A stretch of 64,000 nucleotides of DNA, from positions 1 to 64,000 of the forward strand of contig CBDDFS010000006.1 in the NCBI GenBank assembly GCA_965227255.1, written 5' to 3'. Under the pieces are notes generated by a model. The model did not search any database and had not been told where the DNA came from. It saw nothing but the letters and a program-made list of their open reading frames with translations. Origin of the DNA: CBDDFS01 sp965227255. Its GTDB lineage: Bacteria > Bacteroidota > Bacteroidia > Flavobacteriales_E > Vicingaceae. Positions 17,707 through 26,610 of the stretch are shown here, in pieces (position 1 is the first letter of the stretch; every line of letters starts with the position of its first letter). The position numbers and the translations under genes were made by a program.

Positions 17707-19246
17707 ATGAAGTATTACCCTATCATTCTTCTCTTCGCGCTATTCACAGGTCCACTTTTCAGTCAGAATGAATTTGTTACCAATGTTGAAGTAATCACCA
17801 TTTATCATTCCGGTGCACTTGTTGAAAGAAGTGGTTCTAAAAATCTGAAGAATGGATTGAATGAGATCATGATCAAAAATGTATCTTCTAAGATGGTCAT
17901 GAATTCTCTCAAGATCAGGAATCCTGAGATCACCGTGCTCAACAAGACCTTAATTCGCAAGTTGAGTACCGAAGAATACAGCCAGCTGCTGGATCAGAAA
18001 GAAGCATTGACCAATGAGCAAACCCTTATAGAGGCTAAATTCAAAGAAGAAGGTTTTGTCAGCAACGTAGAAGATCTGGAAAAGCTAACTCTTTTTTATT
18101 CAACCAGGATCGTGCAGATAAAAAAGGAACTGAGGGAAATAGAACTGCAGATTGAAGAAGCAGGTAAGCTAGATGAATATCATCTGGAAAATGAAAATGC
18201 TGCCATTCTGAAGTTATCAGTATCCGTAGACGGACCACTGAAAGAGAATTTTGGTCTGAGATATGTTTGCGGTGGAATTGGGTGGAGTCCGGCATATGAT
18301 GTTATAGTGAAAAGTTCTAATGATAAGGAACTTGAATTAAAGTACATGGCAAAGGTTATGAGTCAGACCGGTGAAAACTGGGAAAATGTAAGCATTAGAT
18401 TGTCATCATCCTTTCCATTGGAATCCCCAACCGATCTTCCAACACCCGGTTCTGCCTGGGTTCTGAATGAATCGGGCGGAAGCTTTAATGCAGGAAATAA
18501 TTATGGTAAGAATTACGAGCAGGATCAGGAGCAAATGCAGGCCATCGATAAACTGGAAGGCGTTGAGTATCGTGAGATCAGGATCCCTTCCTTTCTCAAA
18601 ACAAGAACTCTTTCTGAAAAATACAGCATCAAATCAAACAGCACTGTATTCACCTTTCCCATCATAAATGTATCTCTGCCCACACACTTTTATTATTTCG
18701 CCTTCCCAAGTCTCGATCCGGAAGTCTATCTCGTTGCCGAAGTAACTCAATGGGATACACTGGGTTTAATAGATGGAATCGCCGATATTTCATTCGAAGG
18801 AAATGATGTAGGTAAGTCTGTCATTGCATTCAGTGAGTCCAGAGATACTTTGCTATTGCCGGTAGGAAAAGACAACAGTGTTTATTTAAAAAGAAGTGAA
18901 ATAGCCGATCAAAAGTACTTCAAGGAAAAAAACGATTGGTAAGAAAAAACTGACTACACTGGCGTATCAATTTCAGTTGAAGAATAACAACTCATTTCCA
19001 GTTGAATTTCTGCTGGCCGATCAGGTGCCGGTTTCTCAGACCAAGTCGGCAGAAGTTGATATTGAAAATTTAAGTGGTGCCTATCTCGACGAAGAAAGTG
19101 GTGAGGTATCCTGGTCGATGATTTTACAACCAGGTCAGAATGAAGACAAGAAACTGGTTTTCACTATCGAAAGTGAAGGCAGGTACAGATATTCATCGGG
19201 AATGAATCAGGTGAGATACAGAACGGTTTCATGCCCTAGTTTCTAA
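17707..19246 (+). pseudogene. Mucoidy inhibitor MuiA-like protein (DUF4140/DUF4139), frameshifted
   Basis: The first part (17707-18942, 411 residues) has a signal peptide ending near GPLFSQ, an N-terminal DUF4140-like region with a coiled coil (about residues 95-160) and most of the DUF4139 beta domain. It ends at an early stop after KEKNDW. The rest of DUF4139 continues in the +1 frame to 19246: TIGKKKLTTLAYQFQLK, then FLLADQVPVSQ and SGEVSW. Removing one A from the run of seven at 18926-18932 restores one protein of about 514 residues, a normal length. Either the gene is broken, the run was miscalled, or transcriptional slippage restores it. Confidence 0.85.
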
Positions 19247-19257
19247 ATGATTTCTAT

Positions 19258-20661
19258 TCAAATTTTCATTCCTATGACACATACATCGTCGATCTGATTT
19301 TCATTTCCCTTCCATTCCGTAAAGACCTTATCCAGTTCTGACGCTTGTTGATCAAGAGGCAGAGCAACGAGATCGAGAAACTTCTTTTTGAACGCTTTAT
19401 ACATGAACTTTCTGCCTTTTGGTCCGCCGAATTGATCGGGATATCCATCGGTTGATGCAAATAAATAATCCCCTTCTTGCAGATCAATTTCCTTTTGAGT
19501 GAATGGTTTTGATTCACTAAATAGTCCAACAGGTTGTTTATCCCCTTTGTATTCGATCAAGTGATACTCATCATTCGACAGCACCTTTAAATCGGCTTCG
19601 ATTGTATTGTCATTCTTTGTTCTGACCACATAAAGTGAATTATGAGCTCCTGCGAATGCTGCTTTTTTATTCTCAATGTTCAATCTGACAAATGAAATAT
19701 CCATGCCATCCTTCACATCCTTGTCACTTTTGGCAAAGGATTCAATGACACTTTCTCTGACATTGTCGAGAATTTGAGCCGGTTCAATAAAACCCAATTC
19801 GTTGATGGCTCTATTTAATGCATTTGAGCAAACAACACTTACCATGGCTCCTGGGACTCCATGACCCGTACAATCGGCAACAGCCCAAAAAACGTAATTC
19901 CTGTGCTTTTCCAGCCAGTAAAAATCACCGGCAACTATGTCCTTTGGTTTATACAGGACCCATGCATTAGGCAATATGGAATGAAACAAAGTATCTGATG
20001 GTAAGAGAGCTTCCTGAATCCTTTTTGCGTAGGTAATGGAGTCGAGAATCTCCTGATTCTTCTCTTCCAACTCATTCTTGGATCTTTTCAGAAGGAGTCG
20101 CGATATAATTTCATCTTTTGTTAGTCGATACCTATTGTTCATGAGCACAATGGAAAAGAAGGCGACAGCTGCAGTCAGGGTACCGCCATTGGTCATGATT
20201 TCAGAAAATGACAGTTCGCTATAAAGCCAGAAGAAAAAGACATTAAAGACCAGGGAGAGGACAACAACTTTCGTAACCCAATGAGGCCTCCATAACAATA
20301 GCATGCCGGCTGCGATAAAAAGTGCCATATAGGAAAATGTGTGCATTCTCATTCCCTCTGCATCCATTACGCTCCACATATAGGCATTCAAAATTGAAAT
20401 CGAAATGAATGGAATAAAAGCGAGCATGGTGTCCCATACGTTTATCCATTTGCGGGCTATTAAAGTAGCTCCCACGACCAAAGAGACCAGGAGTCGAAGG
20501 ACCAAAAACTGTTCCCAGTAATCAGGAGCAATAAAAATATCGGATATGAAGAATGCCGGAGCGGCAATGATGGCAACCTTACATGCAATTACATGAATTG
20601 TTGTCGCTCTTTTTTCAAGCTCCTCCTGCCATGGAACACTATTTACATCCGTTTCTGCCAT
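19258..20661 (-). CDS. Membrane-bound SpoIIE/PP2C-type serine phosphatase
   Basis: A 467-residue protein. About residues 20-175 hold six or more hydrophobic helices (sensor region), followed by a short coiled coil (LLLKRSKNELEEKNQEI). The C-terminal half is a SpoIIE phosphatase domain with VAGDFYWLE, VADCTGHGVPGAM and the later FASTDGYPDQFGG metal-binding motifs. Such enzymes dephosphorylate anti-anti-sigma factors or similar targets. No partner anti-sigma kinase or STAS gene is adjacent, so the target is encoded elsewhere. It converges on the MuiA-like gene with 11 bp between the stops. Confidence 0.87.
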   Translation of the reverse strand: MAETDVNSVPWQEELEKRATTIHVIACKVAIIAAPAFFISDIFIAPDYWEQFLVLRLLVSLVVGATLIARKWINVWDTMLAFIPFISISILNAYMWSVMDAEGMRMHTFSYMALFIAAGMLLLWRPHWVTKVVVLSLVFNVFFFWLYSELSFSEIMTNGGTLTAAVAFFSIVLMNNRYRLTKDEIISRLLLKRSKNELEEKNQEILDSITYAKRIQEALLPSDTLFHSILPNAWVLYKPKDIVAGDFYWLEKHRNYVFWAVADCTGHGVPGAMVSVVCSNALNRAINELGFIEPAQILDNVRESVIESFAKSDKDVKDGMDISFVRLNIENKKAAFAGAHNSLYVVRTKNDNTIEADLKVLSNDEYHLIEYKGDKQPVGLFSESKPFTQKEIDLQEGDYLFASTDGYPDQFGGPKGRKFMYKAFKKKFLDLVALPLDQQASELDKVFTEWKGNENQIDDVCVIGMKI

Positions 20662-20712
20662 AGGTGGAAATACGAATGTAAGTACTTGACTTGTAAATGC
20701 CTGAGATAAAGT

Positions 20713-21222
20713 CTACTGAATTCTTTTACCCTGAGAACTGAAAGAAAGACCCTGTTGTCCGGATGTAGAGATCATGACCGATTCGAAAAAAGGCTCATTC
20801 TCTGCATCGGGACTCGACCAATCAAATACGAAGTTTGCCCCCGGACCACCTTCTTTCTGAGTTTCATTGATCACTATCTCAACCGTTTCCATTGGCTTGA
20901 TAACAATGGATTCAGTCACAAATTTTTTCTCAACTTCTCCGCCAGAATTATAATAATCAGCTGCATGTATGTATACCGGGACACTTAAGCTCGTATTCCT
21001 CATGCTTATTGTAGCGGTAAGATTGTAAGTCCTTTGTCCTGTAAATTGATAGATCTGAGAATAGACAGACAGGTAAGTCTTTCCACCAGGCATGCTGTCA
21101 TAATTCACCTCTCCTGCCTTATAATCTTCAGCATTGAAAAAATAATTATTAACTACAGTAGAGGAATTATCGGCACAGGCCATTAAGGTTGATATAAGAA
21201 TTGTAGAAATGAATAGTCTCAT
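20713..21222 (-). CDS. DUF3124 family lipoprotein
   Basis: A 169-residue lipoprotein (STLMAC lipobox, Cys at about 16). Recognisable DUF3124 blocks are TYLSVYSQIY, LTATISMRNTSLSVPVYI, the aromatic ADYYNSGGEV, and the C-terminal EPFFESVMISTSGQQGLSF. The function of DUF3124 is unknown; the domain is beta-rich and periplasmic. It lies 51 bp downstream from the start of the phosphatase gene on the same strand, and immediately downstream of the MarC remnant. Confidence 0.8.
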   Translation of the reverse strand: MRLFISTILISTLMACADNSSTVVNNYFFNAEDYKAGEVNYDSMPGGKTYLSVYSQIYQFTGQRTYNLTATISMRNTSLSVPVYIHAADYYNSGGEVEKKFVTESIVIKPMETVEIVINETQKEGGPGANFVFDWSSPDAENEPFFESVMISTSGQQGLSFSSQGKRIQ

Positions 21223-21233
21223 TTTGTATGAAT

Positions 21234-21398
21234 TTACATGCTAAAATATGTTTTTATACCTTCCAAAACATTGGAAACAGCAACAGCGGCCAAAATCAAA
21301 CCCATTACTCTACTGACAATTGCGGATCTGCTGTTGCCGAGAAATTTGATAAAACTTCTTCTATCATTTATGCTCAGTATCCATTCACAAAATAAGAA
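21234..21398 (-). pseudogene. Remnant of a MarC-family (UPF0056) membrane protein, C-terminal 54 codons only
   Basis: Between the DUF3124 gene and arfB, the minus strand carries an open stretch ending at TAA (21234-21236). It encodes a MarC-like C-terminus: FIKFLGNSRSAIVSR, then VMGLILAAVAVSNVLEGI. In MarC proteins this is the last membrane helix and its preceding loop. The frame is closed upstream by a stop at 21399-21401, no start codon fits, and the first 150 or so residues of the family are absent. It is therefore a truncated relic, probably left by a deletion that brought arfB next to it. Confidence 0.65.
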
Positions 21399-21440
21399 TT
21401 AGAAAGCTCATCCAAATCTTAAATCGTTAATCGTTAATCT

Positions 21441-21839
21441 TCAATCTTTAAACCTTCTTCTTTCTTTCTTCTCCTTCAGCACCTTCTTCTCCTTCAGTCT
21501 TTTCTCAACGGCTCCTTTGCTGGGTTTTGACTTCTTCCTCTTTTTCTCAATTATTAAGGACTCCTTTAAAAGCTCCACAAAACGAGTAGTTACTTTCTTC
21601 TTATTCGCCAGTTGACTTCGGGCAGATTGAGAAGAGAGAACAAGTTCGCCGGATTTTGTCAATCTTGAGGAGAGTTTTTTCATGATCCTTGATTTTTCAA
21701 CTTCGGAAAGTGCTTTCGATTCCAAAAGCTTGAATCTGAGGATGACCTTTGAATCAATTTTATTCACATTCTGGCCACCTGGACCCGAGCTTCTTGAAAA
21801 CTGGTAAGTGACCTCGGAAAGAAGTTCGACTTCATTCAT
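21441..21839 (-). CDS. arfB: Peptidyl-tRNA hydrolase ArfB (YaeJ), ribosome rescue
   Basis: A 132-residue protein with the class I release factor catalytic loop GPGGQNVNK (GGQ at residues 21-23) near the N-terminus, without the stop-codon recognition domain of RF1/RF2. The C-terminal 45 residues are extremely basic (KKVTTRF ... KKRKKSKPSK ... KKERRRFKD); in ArfB this tail enters the empty mRNA channel of stalled ribosomes. It therefore hydrolyses peptidyl-tRNA on non-stop complexes. Length and domain order are standard. It is transcribed alone. Confidence 0.92.
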   Translation of the reverse strand: MNEVELLSEVTYQFSRSSGPGGQNVNKIDSKVILRFKLLESKALSEVEKSRIMKKLSSRLTKSGELVLSSQSARSQLANKKKVTTRFVELLKESLIIEKKRKKSKPSKGAVEKRLKEKKVLKEKKERRRFKD

Positions 21840-21872
21840 GCTGTAAAGTTATACCAAGGACGAGAAATAAAG

Positions 21873-21906
21873 AAGCCTGAACATCCGTGACAGACATTCA
21901 GGCTTT
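21873..21906 (-). terminator. Intrinsic terminator after the TonB-receptor operon
   Basis: An inverted repeat AAGCCTGAA ... TTCAGGCTT spans 21873-21906. On the minus strand it is followed by the T-rich CTTCTTTATTTCT. It lies 20 bp beyond the stop of the lipoprotein gene at 21927, so it should end the His-rich / TonB / lipoprotein transcript before arfB. Confidence 0.7.
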
Positions 21907-21926
21907 CAAAAGAAAAGGCTATGGAA

Positions 21927-22481
21927 TTATTGAATCTCGGTAATAAAGTCTACCTCAATGTCTGTCTCTCCTGGAGCGCAACTGCCATCTTTCACATCAG
22001 GCTGGTGTTTCAATGAAATCCGAACCGTTCCATTGCTCATTTTTCCTGTCCTCCATGTGCTTTCCAGACCTACCTCATATACTCCATCGGAATCTGTTCT
22101 TTCAATATCCACTTCTGCTCCGTTTGGTTCAAAACAAAATAAGTGCTCATCGGCTTCTTCAGCCACTTCATTTGAAATGGTATCCGGAGGTGTTTCGGTT
22201 TCATTGAGAAGTAAGATACTTGTGTAATAGATTGTATTTGGACTGAGTCGGACGGTATCAAACTGAACCGGTCCGTTCCCACCTTCACCATCAATATCTC
22301 TGAAGCTAAACACTTTGAGAATTTCAACACCAGCAGAATCCTGCATCAAAAGAGACATAGTTGTAATGACCTCTTCTTCATTATCAGGTTTCTTTTTTAC
22401 ATCGTCCTCATCCTTTTTACATGCGTTCAAAGCAACTCCAATTGCAAGAATTGCCATCAACATTATTCTTCTATTTTTCAT
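21927..22481 (-). CDS. Lipoprotein associated with a TonB-dependent receptor
   Basis: A 184-residue protein with a lipoprotein signal (IGVALNAC, then KKDEDD). The mature part starts with EEVITTMSLLMQD, then a beta-rich region with DIDGEGGNGP and LLLNETETPP, and is acidic. It resembles short Bacteroidota lipoproteins that follow TonB receptors and are often annotated vaguely as periplasmic-binding-fold proteins. It is the last gene of the operon, 24 bp after the receptor, and should act as a surface or periplasmic accessory in substrate capture (inference). Confidence 0.7.
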   Translation of the reverse strand: MKNRRIMLMAILAIGVALNACKKDEDDVKKKPDNEEEVITTMSLLMQDSAGVEILKVFSFRDIDGEGGNGPVQFDTVRLSPNTIYYTSILLLNETETPPDTISNEVAEEADEHLFCFEPNGAEVDIERTDSDGVYEVGLESTWRTGKMSNGTVRISLKHQPDVKDGSCAPGETDIEVDFITEIQ

Positions 22482-22505
22482 TTTCTATATTCTATTTTCA
22501 ATTTA

Positions 22506-24875
22506 TTAATTCGATTGTCCGTTTTCAATTGGAACAATCTTATTCATAGGTTTAAAATTTAATGGTAGCGTGATGCTAAGCGAGACATTTCTACCCATAT
22601 CGTCGGCGAAATATCTCCATCGATTCATATAGTCGCGGTACTTATGATTCAACATATTATCTATTCTTAATATCATCTGTAATCTCTGTCGGCCAATCAT
22701 CACATCCATTCCAGCTCTCAATCCCAACAAGGCATATGCCGGTGGAGGCGGAACATAATCTGAATTTTCCGGCACTCGAATTTGTTCAAGAACCTGAGTA
22801 AGAGATAATCCTACGAAAGGCTCATAAATTTTCTTGCCTTCATTAAATGAATATCGGATTCCGTACTCAAAGCGATCAGGTGGAATCAGAACCAGATATT
22901 CATTTGCCGTGCGATTGAATGCTCTGACAATGGATGCTTTCAATGAAAAACTCAATCGAGTGCGAATGTTGTAACCCAGACTGGCATCAAGCCCTGAAAT
23001 TGTGGCATCCACCTGACTGAACATGAAGGTCGGAAAGGCCCCTCGAATAGTCAGGGTTGGAGGCTGAATCGGTTTTAAATAGATATAATCTTCTATGTAG
23101 TTATAATACAAACTCAGATTCGCAAACCATCTCGTTCTTTCCATGTTGGCCGACACCGAGAAGTTATACGCCCTTTCCTCGGTCAACGATGTATCTCCAA
23201 TTTCCACAGCAGCAGATCCATGATGAAGACCATTACTATACATCTCATTCACATTGGGTGGACGCCATGCAATACCCGCATTGGCTCTGAAATCGAATCC
23301 ACGCATCACCTCATAGATGGCTCCAATATTTCCTGATACATTGTTATAGTTATGTATCGGCTCCTGAAGTTCATCACCTTTCCAGATAAATACTTCCTGT
23401 ATGATGTAGTCATATCGAATTCCGGCTTCGAACTCCCATTTTGAACTTTCCGGAAGCCATCGTTCAAGTGCATAAACTCCCAATCCGTATTTATAAAAAT
23501 TCGGAATGAAGAATCTTCCTTCATAGGTATTCACCTGATACAATCCGCTCATACCAGCCGTGAATCTCCATGGCTTAATACCACCTTGCTTATAAACAAG
23601 ATCCGTTGTATGAGTTGTTATTTCAAACTGTAAGGCAGGCAGATCAAGACCCGCCAAACTATCATTCAATGGACGGTCCTTATCATATTCCTGACGAAGA
23701 TTGTATTGTCGGGCATACGTCAGTTCAAGCTTGCTTGACTCATTGAAATGATAATAGGTTCTTGCCTTGAACATTTCGTGTTCAATGTGCTGCCAGGGTC
23801 TGCCGATTTCATAACTGAATTCAGCACTCTTCAGTGCCTCGTCAGACTTAAAAGCATTCTCGAGGTCGGTCAAATTACCAATGTGTGAACCCGAAAAGAT
23901 CCCGATATCCGAATTGAACTGACTGTAAAATACCTCCGCACCAAACTGACTTTTTAGATATCCAAGGGCCCATGAAAAGTTATATTCTCCCACTCCGGTA
24001 TTATCCAGATAATAATCCGGAGCACGGATATTTCCACCACGTTTCAAACTACCCTGCAATCTCCACCGCCAGGCTTCTGCGGCTCCGTGATTACCTTCCA
24101 ACATGGCAGAAATATTACCCTGTCTTCCATTTGTAGCTCCTGTCATTGAAACCTCTCCGCCCACTCCATTATAATTTCTCAATGGTCTTGGATTCACCAG
24201 AATCACACCTGCTATGGCATCCGGACCGTACCTTAAGCTGTTCGCTCCTTTCACCACAGACATTTCACCGGCAATGGAAGGATCGATCTCCGGAGCATGT
24301 TCATTACCCCATTGTTGTCCTTCGTGGCGAATTCCATTGTTCAAAATCAGGACCCTGTTACTGTGCATTCCATGAATTACAGGTTTTGAGATATTGTTCC
24401 CTGTATTCAAGGAACTTACCCCTGGAATTTCCTTCAGACTGTTTCCAAGATTCTGACCCTTTAATTCTAGCAGATCATTGTATTCTAGTTTATCTACACT
24501 CTGACTTGTTTCCTCTTCTTTGTATTCACCCTGCACTACGGCACTGCTCAATTCTTCCAGATGATGTTCCGGATAAAAATTCCATTCAATATCACCTTCC
24601 ACAACAAGTGTATCAATAACATCTTCGCAACCAAGATGAGAGCACCTTAGGGTATATCGACCTGCACACAGACCGCCGAGACTGTAATTCCCGTTGGCAT
24701 CTGACACAGTTCCCATTCCATTCTCGAGAATATATATGGTGGCATATGACAATGCCGAGGCATCATGCTCATCAATGACTTTTCCGTTAATAGAATAGGT
24801 GCAATCATTTTGAGCAAAGACACTCAACACATGAAATATGAATACAAACAAGATTATGTTTCGCAATGGAAACAT
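22506..24875 (-). CDS. TonB-dependent outer-membrane receptor with carboxypeptidase-regulatory-like domain
   Basis: About 789 residues from the ATG at 24873-24875, where the signal peptide (NIILFVFIFHVLSVFAQ) begins; 22 upstream in-frame codons look untranslated. The order is signal, carboxypeptidase-regulatory-like beta-sandwich (GKVIDEHDASALSYATIYI), plug domain (PGVSSLNTGNN, VIHGMHSNRV), then a 22-strand barrel ending with a C-terminal part including RIDNMLNHKYRDYMNRW. It moves a ligand across the outer membrane with TonB energy. The His-rich gene upstream and the small lipoprotein downstream suggest a metal or metal-chelate ligand, perhaps zinc, copper or nickel (inference). Confidence 0.9.
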   Translation of the reverse strand: MFPLRNIILFVFIFHVLSVFAQNDCTYSINGKVIDEHDASALSYATIYILENGMGTVSDANGNYSLGGLCAGRYTLRCSHLGCEDVIDTLVVEGDIEWNFYPEHHLEELSSAVVQGEYKEEETSQSVDKLEYNDLLELKGQNLGNSLKEIPGVSSLNTGNNISKPVIHGMHSNRVLILNNGIRHEGQQWGNEHAPEIDPSIAGEMSVVKGANSLRYGPDAIAGVILVNPRPLRNYNGVGGEVSMTGATNGRQGNISAMLEGNHGAAEAWRWRLQGSLKRGGNIRAPDYYLDNTGVGEYNFSWALGYLKSQFGAEVFYSQFNSDIGIFSGSHIGNLTDLENAFKSDEALKSAEFSYEIGRPWQHIEHEMFKARTYYHFNESSKLELTYARQYNLRQEYDKDRPLNDSLAGLDLPALQFEITTHTTDLVYKQGGIKPWRFTAGMSGLYQVNTYEGRFFIPNFYKYGLGVYALERWLPESSKWEFEAGIRYDYIIQEVFIWKGDELQEPIHNYNNVSGNIGAIYEVMRGFDFRANAGIAWRPPNVNEMYSNGLHHGSAAVEIGDTSLTEERAYNFSVSANMERTRWFANLSLYYNYIEDYIYLKPIQPPTLTIRGAFPTFMFSQVDATISGLDASLGYNIRTRLSFSLKASIVRAFNRTANEYLVLIPPDRFEYGIRYSFNEGKKIYEPFVGLSLTQVLEQIRVPENSDYVPPPPAYALLGLRAGMDVMIGRQRLQMILRIDNMLNHKYRDYMNRWRYFADDMGRNVSLSITLPLNFKPMNKIVPIENGQSN

Positions 24876-24968
24876 AGCAATACAATTAAATTCAGTGAAT
24901 TTGATATAAACACGAATGGATCGGTATAACATACCGACCAATGGAAAAAGAGAGTGCAGAGAATCTGC

Positions 24969-25403
24969 TTAAACTTTCGCAGGTGGAGCGCGACCTGGAT
25001 TTAAAGATACCGCGCTTTTAACAATGAATTCTGTTCTGTCAAAATCGAGAAAAACGACTTTGATATTTGATTCGAAAGCCTGTAAAAGAGGAAGATTGTA
25101 TTTATGGCGTTTCGTAGTCAATAAAGAACACCAATCGCAATCATTGTCTTCTTCGGCATAATGCGAATTGTGCTCACAATGAATATCTTCTGCTTCTTCA
25201 GAGTGATATACACTTAGATGGCATGGGTCAACTTCGTAAAGTCCGGTGTCGTGGTGACAATGTCCTTCATCCTCATGATCATGATGAAATGAAAGCGGAA
25301 AACTGCCAAAGGCCAGGGCAGTGATCAGTAGAATAGAGGTAATTTTTGAAAGAAGTGCCTTCACGCCGCAAAAATAGTGCTTTTTGTCTAAGAAATTGTT
25401 CAT
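24969..25403 (-). CDS. Small His-rich secreted or membrane-anchored protein, first gene of the TonB operon
   Basis: A 144-residue protein with one hydrophobic N-terminal segment (ITSILLITALAFGSFPL) followed by a metal-binding-like region: FHHDHEDEGHCHHD, VDPCHLSVYHSEE, IHCEHNSHY and DCDWC. His, Asp, Glu and Cys dominate residues 38-95. The C-terminal half is hydrophobic/basic and ends GRAPPAKV. Histidine clusters of this density bind Zn, Ni or Cu. The gene is 93 bp upstream of the TonB receptor on the same strand, so periplasmic metal buffering or sensing for that uptake system is likely. No named family was recognised. Confidence 0.7.
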   Translation of the reverse strand: MNNFLDKKHYFCGVKALLSKITSILLITALAFGSFPLSFHHDHEDEGHCHHDTGLYEVDPCHLSVYHSEEAEDIHCEHNSHYAEEDNDCDWCSLLTTKRHKYNLPLLQAFESNIKVVFLDFDRTEFIVKSAVSLNPGRAPPAKV

Positions 25404-25527
25404 GAGACCAACAGGAATGTAAATCTAATGGTGACGTGCAATCCAGAAATTGTGTTACCTCTTGAGTGATTTGTGTTTAAGTATTGAACTTGAATGTGTG
25501 AATTTTGATGTCTAAATTCGAAGTAAC

Positions 25528-26436
25528 ATGTCAGAAGAAATACTGAAAATAAAGTCAATCAGCCAGCTTCACGAAATGCTGGGATTTGATAAGCCAAAAC
25601 ACCCATTGATCAGTGTGATAGATGCAAAGCAACTTGTTATTACCGAGGACATGTTAAACGTGAAGGTGTCGGCCAATTTCTTCTACATCGGATTGAAAAG
25701 TTCTGATTGTGGCATGCGATACGGACGACATCATTACGACTTTGAAGAGGGAGTCCTGGCATTCTCCGCTCCCAATCAGGTTTATTCCGTTACCAGTACC
25801 AGCGATTTTGACGAAGATGAAGGCTGGCTCTTGTATTTCCATCCCGACCTGATCAGAAGCACACCTCTGGGTGAAAACATTGATGACTATTCATTCTTTT
25901 CCTATGATGTTCATGAAGCCCTTCATTTATCTGATAAGGAAAAACAGACCCTTCATGATGCTGTGGACAGAATTCGCGAAGAATACAATGAAAGAATTGA
26001 CAATCATAGTCAACGTGTCATAGTCTCATCCCTTGAACTTCTACTCAATTATTGTCTGAGATTTTATGAAAGACAGTTCAACACAAGAACTGCCCAGAAC
26101 AAGGATATTGTGACCAGGGTTGAGGATACTTTAAAGGACTACTATAAGACCGGTCAATTGATAGAATATGGCCCTCCATCTATTCATTATCTGGCAGAAA
26201 AGGTTCATCTGTCTCCTTCTTATCTGAGTGATCTTTTGAAGAAAGAAACCGGGAGAAGCGCAAAGGATCACATCAACGACTTCCTTATTGAAAAGGCAAA
26301 GAACATGTTGCTCAGCTCAGAGGATTCTGTCTCGGAAATTGCTTATAGTCTTGGATTCAATTATCCTCATTACTTCAGCAGACTCTTTAAAAATAAAACC
26401 GGATTCACTCCACAGAAATACAGGGAAGTCAAATAG
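25528..26436 (+). CDS. AraC family transcriptional regulator
   Basis: A 302-residue protein with an N-terminal cupin-like sensing domain (about residues 30-150; MRYGRHHYDFEEGVLAFSAP) and a C-terminal double helix-turn-helix (about 200-300). The last part reads AYSLGFNYPHYFSRLFKN and KTGFTPQKYRE, the family signature. The inducer is unknown. It ends at a strong terminator (26462-26487), yet the next gene, an NAD(P)-dependent reductase on the same strand, is the natural candidate target because regulators of this group often sit beside reductases (inference). Confidence 0.9.
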   Translation: MSEEILKIKSISQLHEMLGFDKPKHPLISVIDAKQLVITEDMLNVKVSANFFYIGLKSSDCGMRYGRHHYDFEEGVLAFSAPNQVYSVTSTSDFDEDEGWLLYFHPDLIRSTPLGENIDDYSFFSYDVHEALHLSDKEKQTLHDAVDRIREEYNERIDNHSQRVIVSSLELLLNYCLRFYERQFNTRTAQNKDIVTRVEDTLKDYYKTGQLIEYGPPSIHYLAEKVHLSPSYLSDLLKKETGRSAKDHINDFLIEKAKNMLLSSEDSVSEIAYSLGFNYPHYFSRLFKNKTGFTPQKYREVK

Positions 26437-26461
26437 AATAAGCCAGAAAACCCATTGAAGC

Positions 26462-26487
26462 AGAGGCCGTTAAGGCCTCTTTTTTTT
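26462..26487 (+). terminator. Intrinsic terminator after the AraC regulator gene
   Basis: A perfect 7-bp stem AGAGGCC / GGCCTCT with the loop GTTAA is followed by eight T. It lies 25 bp after the AraC gene stop, so the reductase gene downstream needs its own promoter. Confidence 0.9.
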
Positions 26488-26610
26488 GTCAATTAGTTGA
26501 AAAATCCAACACATCTGCGATTTGTGTGTTTCATTCAGTGATTGGTGCTCTGTAAGCAGTTTATTCGGGTGCAAATTTGAATAGTCAAATGAAATTAAAG
26601 CAAAGAAGAA

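Noticed and set aside
18927..18933. A -1 programmed frameshift site (slippery A-AAA-AAC in the right phase) in the MuiA-like gene
   Set aside because: The downstream DUF4139 homology lies in the +1 frame. The -1 frame meets a TGA at 18951-18953 after a few codons.
24146..24619. A 157-codon plus-strand frame inside the TonB receptor gene
   Set aside because: It is antisense to a conserved receptor, with Cys/His/Pro-rich unstructured composition and no start context.
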